A stretch of DNA of 64,000 nucleotides, taken from NCBI RefSeq assembly GCF_023156505.1, contig NZ_JALNMJ010000007.1, positions 62,001-126,000 of the forward strand, written 5' to 3'. Below, piece after piece: positions 8,921 through 17,079 of the stretch (positions are counted from its first letter, which is position 1; each line of letters opens with the position of its first letter). The notes under the pieces are model-generated. The model was not told where the DNA came from. It searched no databases and saw nothing but the letters and a program-made list of their open reading frames with translations. The stretch is from Roseibium sediminicola. Lineage in GTDB: Bacteria; Pseudomonadota; Alphaproteobacteria; Rhizobiales; Stappiaceae. The position numbers and the translations under genes are program-made.

Positions 8921-9987
8921 CATGCCACACCCCCGAACTCGACCGGATCGACATGGGTGCCGGGCGGCAGGGCATTCGGATCGAGCAGGATGGTCGAGCC
9001 GATCAGCTTCAGCCGGTAGGTGGCGATCTTTTCGGTGAAGGGCGCCGGGGCGCGGCCGTCGGCGAGATTGTATTGATAGCCGTGCCAGGGGCACGTGATG
9101 CAACCCCAGAGCACCTTGCCCTCGCCGAGCGGGCCGTTCTGGTGGGCGCAGACATTGGTGATCGCCGACAGCTTGCCGTCATATTTGAAGATCGCCACGC
9201 GCTCGTCGCCGGAGAGTGTCACCACCTTGGCGCAGGTGTCGTCGATCTCGTCGAGGTCGCCGGCAACCACCCAGCCCTGTTCCTCAAGCGAGGCCTGGGC
9301 GGTCCGCTCGCCGCGGTCTCTCCTTGCCTCCATGCGGCCGGTGACAAAATGCAGGCCGGAGACCGCAACGACGCTGGCGGCAACGATGGCGGTAAAGATC
9401 GGATCGCCGGGTCCCTGCAGGGCGCCGAGCGCGACATGCAGCACCACAAAGGCATAGGCCGCGTAGATGAACATGTGCAGCGCCTTCCAGATCGGTGCGC
9501 CCAGAAAGCTCAGCCAGAAATCATGGCTGGTCGCCGCCAGCACGAACAGGATGATCAGCGCGGCGATGCCGAAGGCCTCGAACGGAAAGCCGAGCAGCTG
9601 GCCGTAATTCGTGTTGGACGAGAGCAGGGCGACATACCGGTCCGTCGGCGAGAAATTGAAATACCAGCCGAGCACGTAATTGGCATGAACCGCCGCAATG
9701 CCGGCGGTCATGACACCGAAGTGGCGGCGGTTGTACAGCAGGGGCAGGAAGCGCCGGTCGAGCCGGGCCAGCGGGCCGATACACAGGATCACGGTCAGCA
9801 TCAGGAAGGCGCAGCTCCCGAAAGCGCGCATGCGCAGGATGGCGCCGTCAATCGGGCGGGTGACGTCCTCGAAGGCGGGAGCGACCCTGATATAGAGAAA
9901 GAGGTAGAGAGCGACCGCGATCAGCAGGACCGCGTCATAAACGATCTTGTTCCTGTTCCAGATGACCGGCATGTATTGCACGCTCAT
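8920..9987 (-). CDS. Ferric-reductase-like haem-b protein with Rieske domain
   Basis: 355 aa. The N-terminal part (about 15-215) has six or so hydrophobic segments with histidines at 89, 101, 171 and 184 spaced as in haem-b-binding ferric reductase/MsrQ-like membrane domains. The C-terminal part (about 235-345) is a Rieske domain with C280-x-H282 and C299-x2-H302, ligands of a [2Fe-2S] cluster. Such a fusion would pass electrons between a soluble donor and membrane haem. The orientation of the Rieske domain is not determined. It shares an operon with four small or uncharacterised proteins and lies near two soluble Rieske fusions on the same strand. The ATG at 9987 overlaps the upstream gene. 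Confidence 0.85.
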   Translation of the reverse strand: MSVQYMPVIWNRNKIVYDAVLLIAVALYLFLYIRVAPAFEDVTRPIDGAILRMRAFGSCAFLMLTVILCIGPLARLDRRFLPLLYNRRHFGVMTAGIAAVHANYVLGWYFNFSPTDRYVALLSSNTNYGQLLGFPFEAFGIAALIILFVLAATSHDFWLSFLGAPIWKALHMFIYAAYAFVVLHVALGALQGPGDPIFTAIVAASVVAVSGLHFVTGRMEARRDRGERTAQASLEEQGWVVAGDLDEIDDTCAKVVTLSGDERVAIFKYDGKLSAITNVCAHQNGPLGEGKVLWGCITCPWHGYQYNLADGRAPAPFTEKIATYRLKLIGSTILLDPNALPPGTHVDPVEFGGVA

Positions 9988-10142
9988 TGCGCGGTCTCCT
10001 CGGCGGGGGCTTCGATCAGGATCGCGGGCCGGTCGGCGGGCGGGGACTGGCGCAGCGCCAGCAAGGCGAAGAGGGCAAGCGGCAGCAGAAGGGCCAGCCA
10101 GGTCCAGATGCGGGCATGGGCTGTGCGGTGAGCGCGCTTCAT
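9984..10142 (-). CDS. Small one-TM membrane protein
   Basis: A 52-aa frame translates as MKRAHRTAHARIWTWLALLL followed by a hydrophobic stretch to about residue 31 and a Pro/Ala/acidic tail ending ETAQ. It overlaps the genes on both sides by ATGA, exactly filling the space between them, which is strong support for translation. It has a basic N-terminus, one membrane helix and a short periplasmic tail. No family is recognised; it is probably a small subunit or assembly helper of the adjacent haem-b/Rieske protein. Confidence 0.75.
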   Translation of the reverse strand: MKRAHRTAHARIWTWLALLLPLALFALLALRQSPPADRPAILIEAPAEETAQ

Positions 10143-10360
10143 CTTGCGCCCTCGCCGTGTTTTTCCAGCCGGAACCAGCGATAGAGCACCAGCGGCCAGA
10201 TCAGGCAGATGCCGGGAATGAGCAGCGGCCGGAAGACATAGGACCCGCGCGCGGAAGGCTCGACCCGATCGATGCCGATCACCAGAAAGGCGGCCGCGAC
10301 GACGGCGCCAGCGATCAGGTAATAGCGGCTGATTTCTAGCAATAAGGTTGCTGACTGCAT
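10139..10360 (-). CDS. Small two-TM membrane protein
   Basis: 73 aa from the ATG at 10360 (MQSATLLLEISRYYLIAGAV), with two hydrophobic segments (about 14-30 and 45-61) and a charged C-terminus (RLEKHGEGAR). It is the first gene of the minus-strand operon 10360-7651 and overlaps the next gene by ATGA. I do not recognise the family; the context suggests a membrane subunit of the haem-b/Rieske complex. Confidence 0.7.
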   Translation of the reverse strand: MQSATLLLEISRYYLIAGAVVAAAFLVIGIDRVEPSARGSYVFRPLLIPGICLIWPLVLYRWFRLEKHGEGAR

Positions 10361-11097
10361 TTCAGGTCTCCGTGGTCCAGCTGCCAACGTGATGACACCA
10401 CACTAGCTCAGTATGCCGTGATGCCAATAGGCGGTAAGCCATGCAGCTTCGTCATGCCATGGCTCGACCCACTGCTGTCCGGTTAAGCGGGAGCCTCTGA
10501 CCGCAAACGGGCCTCACCGCTTGTTCCAGTCTCCCCCCTGGAGAGCAGGGCAATTGCATTTGCAATTCTTCATCACAGCTTTTGTCAAAGACGTCACCTA
10601 CGGTGTCATCCAGGCCAAGCGCAGCGCGAGCCGGGACCCATTCGCAGAGCCGCTTGTCAAAGCGCATGGTGTGTCTGAAATGGTGCCTTCACTCCAGCTC
10701 TCTGCAAATGAGTAGGCTCCGGGTCTCACTTCGTTCGCCCGGGGTGACACCGATGTTTGTGGCGCGTCTCTTCCAAATACGATTGCCCTGCCCGCAAGGG
10801 TGGAGACGGCAGCAAGCGGTGGATCCGTTTCATGTCCGACAAGCCGTTCACCTCAGATAGTCAAGTCGTTCCAGCATCTTGCTGAAAGCATAGTCGTTTA
10901 AACCGGACACAAGTGGGTCGAGCCATGGGATGACGTGGTGAGGGATGTGTTGCCCTCTGCTGTCAGCCCCGCGGAAGCGGTGACCCAGGAGCCTTCATGG
11001 CCGGCCGCATGATCACAGCAGTTCTTCCCAGGAGCCCTGGGTCCCGGCTCGCCGCAGCGCGGCGTCCGGGATGACAAAAGGCAATGGGCTGCCGCCA
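10361..11097. repeat. Repeat-rich intergenic region
   Basis: No gene is seen in these 737 bp. Several GTCATCCCGG/CCGGGATGAC-type units recur: around 10600-10640, 10725-10755 and 11035-11075. The promoter of the minus-strand membrane operon should lie just right of 10360, but I cannot define it. Confidence 0.55.
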
Positions 11098-13074
11098 TCA
11101 CACCAGATCCGCGTCGGTAATGATTTCCACCAGGGACGGGCCGTCGTAATTGATGGCATCCGCAATGGCGTCCTTCAAGTCCGAAACCTCCGTAACCCGG
11201 TGACCGTGTCCGCCGCACAAGCGCGCAAAGGCGGCGAAGGACGGGTTGGTGAGGCTGGTTTCCCAGACCGGCCATTCGCCGGAGCGCTGCTCCTTGGAGA
11301 TCTTGCCGAGTTCGGAATTGTTCAGAAGTATATGAGTGATGTTCATTCCGTATTTCACGGCTGTGGTGAACTCCATGGCGTATTGGCCAAAGCCGCCGTC
11401 GCCGGAAATCGAGATCACCTTGCGGCCCTTGTAGTCGACAAAATCCTGGGTGGCGCACCAGGCGCCGATGGCGGCCGGCAGGCCGAAGCCGATGGAGCCG
11501 AGATAGCCGGACATCAGGATGCGCTGGCCGCGCGGCTCGAAATAGCGGCCGAAGGAATAGGTGTTGTTGCCGACATCGACGGGGATGATCGCGTCTTCCG
11601 GGCAAAGTTCGGTCAGCGCCTTGAAGACGGCTGCCGAATGAATGCCCTGGCCGCGGTCTTCGGCAAGACGCCGCTCCTTCTCCTCGCGCCAGAACGCCCA
11701 GCGTTCGATGAGTTCCGCTTTCTGGTCGGGCGCGTTTGCGGGTTTCAGCACCTCATCGATGATGGCCTCGCAGAAAGTGCCGATCTCTCCCCAGACGGGC
11801 AGGGTGACGGGATGGAACTTGCCGAGCTGCATGCGTTCGAAATCGACCTGGATGATCGGCTTGTAGGGTGCGATGCCGGTGTGATTGGCAAAGGACGAGC
11901 CAAGCGAGATGATAAGATCCGCCTCGTTCATGAACCAGCTGGCGATCGGCGTGCCGGAGCGGCCAAGCACCCCGGCGGCGAGCGGATGGGTGTCAGGGAT
12001 CAGGCCTTTGCCCTTGAAGGTGGTCATCACCGGCGCGCCGATCTTCTCCGCGAGCGCGATCACCTTGTCGCGGACATTCTTGGCGCCGTAACCGAGCACG
12101 ATGGCCGGACGCTCCGAGGCGTTGATCATCTCGATGGCACGTTCGAGATCATCGGAAGACGGCGTGATCTCCATGCCGCCGAGGCGGCCCTCCGGTGTGC
12201 CGGCGTCCTTGCCGCTCGGCAGGGTCTGGACATCGTCCGGAAAGATCAGGTTGGCGACGTCCCGTTCCACCAGCGCGGTCTTCAGCGCCAGCGACATCAG
12301 CTCGGCATGGTTGGACGTCGACAGGACCGGCTGGGAGAATTTCGAGACCGCCTCGAAGGCAGATTTCAGGTCGATGTCCTGGAAGGCTCCCGGGCCGAAC
12401 ACCTGGGTCTGGACCTGACCGGTCAGGGCCAGCACCGGCGACCGGTCGACCTTGGCGTCCCAGAGGCCGGTAAGCAGGTTGGTGGCGCCGGGTCCGGCAA
12501 TTGTCAGGCAGGCCGCAGGCCGGCCGGTGAGCTTGCCATAGGCGGAGGCGGCAAAGGCGGCGGCACCTTCGTGGCGAATGCCGACATACCCGAGATTGCC
12601 GGCGTTCACCTGCCGGCGGATGGCGTCTGCGAGGCCAAGATTGGAGTGGCCGACCATGCCGAACACCCGCAGCACCCCCCAATTGACCATGGTCTCGGCC
12701 ATGATGTCGGTGACCGTGCGTTCGTGCTCCGGTTCGGGATCAAGGCCGACGAAGATCTCATCGTTCTCGATCTTCAGGGGATAGAGCTTCTGGCCGCTGT
12801 CCTCGTGACCGCCCGGAGGGGCGCCGGTGAGGGGATCGAAGTCCCAGCCGTGCCAGGGACAGCGAATCCAGCATTTGCCGTCCGTGCCCTTTTCGATCGA
12901 TCCTTCACCGAGCGGGCCGCGCTGATGCGGGCAGTGATTGTCCATCGCCGCCCACTGACCGTCGAAATGCGACAGGCAGATTGAGGTGGTGCGGGCGGTG
13001 ACCGTCTTGACCCGGCCTTCGGCCAGGTCGCTGGTGGTGCCGACCTTGATCCAGTCGAGATTCTGAGCGTCCAT
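11098..13074 (-). CDS. Rieske domain fused to pyruvate-oxidase-like TPP enzyme
   Basis: 658 aa; the ATG at 13074 has GGGAGGAAG upstream. Residues 1-115 form a Rieske domain with C48-x-H50 and C72-x2-H75. From about 120 onward it is a full thiamine-diphosphate enzyme of the acetolactate synthase/pyruvate oxidase superfamily: catalytic Glu169 in RHEGAAAFAAS, GPGATNL, a central domain, and the TPP/Mg motif GDG at 558 with NN at 585. SGDGGFGQ and NNSELGKI most resemble pyruvate oxidase. It probably decarboxylates a 2-oxo acid and could pass electrons through the attached cluster. I know of no characterised enzyme with this architecture. The gene follows the Rieske/GltS-like gene by 24 bp. Confidence 0.85.
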   Translation of the reverse strand: MDAQNLDWIKVGTTSDLAEGRVKTVTARTTSICLSHFDGQWAAMDNHCPHQRGPLGEGSIEKGTDGKCWIRCPWHGWDFDPLTGAPPGGHEDSGQKLYPLKIENDEIFVGLDPEPEHERTVTDIMAETMVNWGVLRVFGMVGHSNLGLADAIRRQVNAGNLGYVGIRHEGAAAFAASAYGKLTGRPAACLTIAGPGATNLLTGLWDAKVDRSPVLALTGQVQTQVFGPGAFQDIDLKSAFEAVSKFSQPVLSTSNHAELMSLALKTALVERDVANLIFPDDVQTLPSGKDAGTPEGRLGGMEITPSSDDLERAIEMINASERPAIVLGYGAKNVRDKVIALAEKIGAPVMTTFKGKGLIPDTHPLAAGVLGRSGTPIASWFMNEADLIISLGSSFANHTGIAPYKPIIQVDFERMQLGKFHPVTLPVWGEIGTFCEAIIDEVLKPANAPDQKAELIERWAFWREEKERRLAEDRGQGIHSAAVFKALTELCPEDAIIPVDVGNNTYSFGRYFEPRGQRILMSGYLGSIGFGLPAAIGAWCATQDFVDYKGRKVISISGDGGFGQYAMEFTTAVKYGMNITHILLNNSELGKISKEQRSGEWPVWETSLTNPSFAAFARLCGGHGHRVTEVSDLKDAIADAINYDGPSLVEIITDADLV

Positions 13075-13098
13075 CGTCTTCCTCCCAAATTAGTCCGA

Positions 13099-14709
13099 TC
13101 AGGCGACACCGCCAAAGGCAACGCCGGAAAGATCCGCCATGTCCCGCTTCCAGGTCGTCAGATCGTCCAGGCGGAATTGGTTGAGATGCGAATGGCCGCA
13201 GGCGCGCGCCATCACCTGCATCAGCTCAACCGACGCCTCGAAGAAATTGGTCAGCTGGCGCGCGGATTTCTCGATCTGCAAGCGGTTGACCAGATGCGGT
13301 TTCTGGGTGGCGATGCCGACCGGGCAATTGTTGGTGTGGCAGGCGCGCATGGCGATGCAGCCGATGGCCTGCATGGCGGAGTTGGACACGGCGATCGCGT
13401 CGGCGCCGAGCGCCATGGCCTTGACGAAGTCGGCCGGTTTTCTGAGCCCGCCGGTGATCACCAGCGTGATATCCTTGCGGCCGAGCTGATCGAGATGTCG
13501 CCGGGCGCGAGCGAGCGCCGGAATGGTCGGCACGGAAATGTTGTCACGGAAGATGATCGGCGCGGCGCCGGTGCCGCCGCCGCGTCCATCGAGAATGATG
13601 TAGTCGACCCCGACCTCGAGCGCGGCGTCGATGTCCTTCTCGATATGCTGGGCGGAGAGCTTGTAGCCGATCGGGATGCCTCCGGTGCGCCCGCGCACCT
13701 CGTCGGCGAAGTCCCTGACCTGGGAACAATCCGTCCAGTCCGGGAAGCGCGGCGGCGAAATCGCGTCCTGGCCTTCCTTCAGGCCCCTTACCTCGGCGAT
13801 CTTGCCCTTGACCTTGGCCCCCGGCAGATGGCCGCCGGTGCCGGTCTTGGCGCCCTGGCCGCCCTTGAAATGGAAGGCCTGCACCTTGTCGAGCTTCTCC
13901 CAGGCAAAGCCGAAGCGGGCCGAGGCAAGCTCATAGAAATAGCGCGAATTGGCTTGTTGTTCTTCCGGTAGCATGCCGCCCTCGCCGGAGCAGATACCTG
14001 TGCCGGCGAGTTCCGCTCCCCGGGCCATGGCGATCTTGGCGGGTTCGGAGAGGGCGCCGAAACTCATGTCGGAGACAAACAGCGGGATCTTCAGGTGCAA
14101 CGGCTTCTGCGCGTTCGGACCGATGACAACATCCGTGCCGACCGGTGCGTCTTCCAACAGCGGAAAGCGCTGCAGCTGGGCGGTGAGGATCTGGATGTCG
14201 TCCCAATCCGGCAGCTGCGTCCTCGGCACACCCATCGCCTCGACCCGGCCGTGATGACCGGTTTTTGAAAGACCGTCGCGGGCATATTGCTGGATGAGGC
14301 CCGTATAAGGCTCTTCCTCGGTGCCGTGGCTGGTGTCGGCATAAAGGCCGAGGTATTTCTCGCGCTGGAACGGCTGCGGATGGTCTCTGGCCCAGGCGGC
14401 GACCTCGTCCGCGTCGACCAGCACGTCATCGCCCTCAATCCAGGCGCTGAATTTCGGCAAGGCCTCGGAGTTGTTGTATTCCGAAACGCCGCTGTCGAGC
14501 CGGTAATCCCAGTAATGCAGGCCGCAGATCAGATTGTCGCCCTGAACATACCCGTCGGACATCAGCGCGCCCCGGTGCAGACAACGGCCGTAGAACACGG
14601 ACACGTCCTCGTCGAAACGGACGACCACAAGATCGACATCGGCAACAAGCGCGTATTGCGGGTCGCGGTCCGGCAAAGTGCTCATGGTGGCAACGACTTG
14701 TTTTTTCAT
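13099..14709 (-). CDS. Rieske domain fused to glutamate-synthase-like FMN enzyme
   Basis: 536 aa, starting MKKQVVATMSTLPDRDPQYA. A Rieske domain (about 10-110) has C43-x-H45 and C62-x2-H65. The remainder matches the FMN-binding synthase domain of glutamate synthase: SDMSFGALSEPAKIAMA, GEGGMLPEEQ, GGQGAKTGTGGHLPG, DGRGGGTGAAP and a [3Fe-4S] motif C451-x5-C457-x4-C462. There is no glutaminase domain, so it does not use glutamine in the usual way; FMN-dependent oxidation or reductive amination of an unknown substrate, with the Rieske centre as electron partner, is the likely chemistry. It is co-transcribed with the TPP fusion. Confidence 0.85.
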   Translation of the reverse strand: MKKQVVATMSTLPDRDPQYALVADVDLVVVRFDEDVSVFYGRCLHRGALMSDGYVQGDNLICGLHYWDYRLDSGVSEYNNSEALPKFSAWIEGDDVLVDADEVAAWARDHPQPFQREKYLGLYADTSHGTEEEPYTGLIQQYARDGLSKTGHHGRVEAMGVPRTQLPDWDDIQILTAQLQRFPLLEDAPVGTDVVIGPNAQKPLHLKIPLFVSDMSFGALSEPAKIAMARGAELAGTGICSGEGGMLPEEQQANSRYFYELASARFGFAWEKLDKVQAFHFKGGQGAKTGTGGHLPGAKVKGKIAEVRGLKEGQDAISPPRFPDWTDCSQVRDFADEVRGRTGGIPIGYKLSAQHIEKDIDAALEVGVDYIILDGRGGGTGAAPIIFRDNISVPTIPALARARRHLDQLGRKDITLVITGGLRKPADFVKAMALGADAIAVSNSAMQAIGCIAMRACHTNNCPVGIATQKPHLVNRLQIEKSARQLTNFFEASVELMQVMARACGHSHLNQFRLDDLTTWKRDMADLSGVAFGGVA

Positions 14710-14752
14710 GCTTTCCCCCGGCTAACGGCGATTTGCCCTGGCTCTTCGGTTT

Positions 14753-16006
14753 TCAAATCTCGTCTATCGAAATCTTCGGCCGCATCGGCGGCATTTCCTT
14801 CATCTCGGCGGCGCCTTCATTTTCCGACAGGCGCGCGCCGTACCACTTGGCGAAAGGCACGGCGGTGACGCCATGAAGAACGGCGCTGATCCAGACGGCG
14901 TTGACGGCAAGATTCAAAAGCTGTTCGCCGATTTCGTGGTCGAGCTGATCGACGACCAGCAGCGCGAACAGGGCCGTTGCCAGCCCGCGCGGACCAAACC
15001 AGCCGAAAAACAGTCTGGTCAGCGGCGCGGCATCGGTGCCGGCCAGCGACAGCCAGACCGCGAGCGGGCGGACGACGAAGAGGCTGGTCAGGACGATCGC
15101 GAGCGTGGCGCCATCAAGATGGGCGACGGCGGTCGGCACAAGAGCGAGCCCGATCAGGAAGAACGCGGCCCAGGACAGCATCTGGCCTTCGCTTTCGGTG
15201 AACTCGTAGATGAAGGCGCATTGGCCCTTGATGACATTGCCAAAGAACAGGCCGGAGACAAAGGCGGAGATGAAGCCGTTGCCACCGACGAGATCCGCGG
15301 CCAGATAAGCGCCGCAGGCCATGGCAATGGCGCCGATGCCTTCGATGGTCGCCGTGGTCATCGCCCGGCGCTTGGCGGCCAGGAACAACACGCCGCCGAC
15401 CGCGCCCGTCAGGCCGCCGACCAGTGGGCCCAAAACAAGTTGCTTGGCGCCGAACATCAGCCAGTCGGTTGCGGCCGGCTGCATCATTTCGCCGGCCAGG
15501 CTGGCAAAGAGCAGGATCACCGGCAGCGCCAGCCCGTCATTGAGCCCGCTTTCGAGCGTCAGTGCCCGGCGGACCCGCTCGGGAACCGCCTTGTTGGTCA
15601 CCACGGCCTGACCGAGCGCGGCGTCCGTCGGCGCCAGCAGGGCGGCGGCCAGCGCGGCAACGATCAGGGGCTGAGTGGAAAGAAAAGGGGCGGCGGCGGC
15701 CGTACCGATCACGATGGCGACCGGCAGGCCGACCGCCAGCATGCGCAGTGGCCATTGATGCCGCTCGCGCAAGGCCTTCAGGTTGGTCTGCGCGGCGTCC
15801 AGAAACAGAAGGACGATCAGCGCGATTTCGGCAACAACATGCAGAAGGCTTTCCGCCTGGGTCAGCGGAAAGAGGTCCGTCTGGGCCATCAGATAGCCAA
15901 AGCCGATAAAGAGGATTGGCGCGGTGAGAATGCCGTTGGACAGGGTTTTGGCCAGCAACGTGTAGCAGACGGTAAACAGTGCCAGCATCAAAAGACCGGT
16001 GGCCAT
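14753..16006 (-). CDS. CPA1-type cation:proton antiporter
   Basis: 417 aa. The ATG at 16006 is preceded by GGGAGAGAG; the 25 in-frame codons further upstream lack a ribosome site. About twelve hydrophobic segments are visible. Motifs APTDAALGQAVV and LTLESGLNDGLALP correspond to the TD and ND elements of Na+/H+ exchangers of the NhaP/CPA1 group. It would exchange Na+ or K+ for protons across the inner membrane. It lies 43 bp upstream of the Rieske/GltS-like gene on the same strand and may belong to that operon. Confidence 0.85.
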   Translation of the reverse strand: MATGLLMLALFTVCYTLLAKTLSNGILTAPILFIGFGYLMAQTDLFPLTQAESLLHVVAEIALIVLLFLDAAQTNLKALRERHQWPLRMLAVGLPVAIVIGTAAAAPFLSTQPLIVAALAAALLAPTDAALGQAVVTNKAVPERVRRALTLESGLNDGLALPVILLFASLAGEMMQPAATDWLMFGAKQLVLGPLVGGLTGAVGGVLFLAAKRRAMTTATIEGIGAIAMACGAYLAADLVGGNGFISAFVSGLFFGNVIKGQCAFIYEFTESEGQMLSWAAFFLIGLALVPTAVAHLDGATLAIVLTSLFVVRPLAVWLSLAGTDAAPLTRLFFGWFGPRGLATALFALLVVDQLDHEIGEQLLNLAVNAVWISAVLHGVTAVPFAKWYGARLSENEGAAEMKEMPPMRPKISIDEI

Positions 16007-16117
16007 AAATCTCTCTCCCAGAGCCCACGGCGGCATTAGGGCGACTTGGGCCCGCCAACTCAAATCATAAGCAGATGACACTCCCGTGTGGCAATCGTGA
16101 ATTTCCCTATGGGAACT

Positions 16118-16906
16118 TTACTTGGGTAACAGGCGCACCGGGATCGTGCGTTGGCTGGTGTTGGCACTTCCAAGAAGGGCGGCCCTTTGAAGGATACGCT
16201 CCCCATCTTCAGGCATTGCCGCGATCTCCAGGATCAGCTTCTTGCGTACCGCTTCGGCGAAGGTTTCGGAGCTGTCGGCAGTCACGACAAAGGCGGCCGG
16301 GCCGCCGATGATGGTGCGGAAAAACCGGTCCTCCAGGTCGTAGGCGACAGGCCGGCCGGAACAATGACGGCACAGGACCGCCAGGCCGTTGATGACGATG
16401 CCGGAGGAGACGACGGTCTCTCGGGCTTCGGCAATGGTCGGACCGTTCCAGTTGTTGGCGCTGTCGGCGGAGAGATCGATCACCCGGCGCAGGCCCTGAT
16501 AGGCGTTGCCGTCGATCAGCTCCTTTCCTTTCAGCAGCGCCGCCCCGATGGCGTTGCGGCCATAGGCCCTCCGGGGAGCGGCCATCAGCCTCGCGGCGAA
16601 GTCGTCCGCGGCGGCCTGACCGTCGATCACCGTCCAGTCGACGACGACATCCTGGGAGAACATGTCGGCCCATTCGACATAGGTGACGGCGATCTTGCCG
16701 TAGATGTTGGAGGAAATGGCATTGAGCACGGGCGCTGACGTGATCGCCTCGGCATAGCCGCGCCGCTGGAAGCGGATCTCGTTCTCGTCGATGGAGCCGG
16801 TGGCGTCGGCCAGGAGCACCAGTTCGAGGTCGAGTTCCTCGGAAAGGGCGGGCGGTGCGATCAGCAGGCACCAGAAAACAACAGCCACAACACTCCGCAT
16901 CCGCAT
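16118..16906 (-). CDS. Secreted DUF1194 (vWA-like) protein
   Basis: 262 aa with signal peptide (MRMRSVVAVVFWCLLIAPPALS). The mature start LELVLLADATGSIDENEIRFQRRGY is the modified MIDAS-like motif of the DUF1194 family, a von Willebrand factor A-like fold common in alphaproteobacteria. Function is unknown; the family is thought to be periplasmic or secreted. ATG at 16906 has GGGGAG seven bases upstream; an ATG two codons on is also possible. No operon partner is evident. Confidence 0.8.
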   Translation of the reverse strand: MRMRSVVAVVFWCLLIAPPALSEELDLELVLLADATGSIDENEIRFQRRGYAEAITSAPVLNAISSNIYGKIAVTYVEWADMFSQDVVVDWTVIDGQAAADDFAARLMAAPRRAYGRNAIGAALLKGKELIDGNAYQGLRRVIDLSADSANNWNGPTIAEARETVVSSGIVINGLAVLCRHCSGRPVAYDLEDRFFRTIIGGPAAFVVTADSSETFAEAVRKKLILEIAAMPEDGERILQRAALLGSANTSQRTIPVRLLPK

Positions 16907-17079
16907 CGCTCCCCTGAAATAGGCACCTGAAGGTAGCTAGGGCGGGGTTCGGAAAAAGCAGTGGGCTGAAGGTCAATCTGTTGCATGCAACTCTCGAACT
17001 CCCGTCTCATGCAATTCAAAGTTTTAACTTATTTGATTTGCATGATAGTAAGGTGCCGACGTTTGCAAGGACGAGATGT

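Noticed and set aside
11071..12984. 637-codon plus-strand frame
   Set aside because: Antisense to the Rieske/TPP enzyme, whose motifs are complete; no ribosome site or family resemblance.
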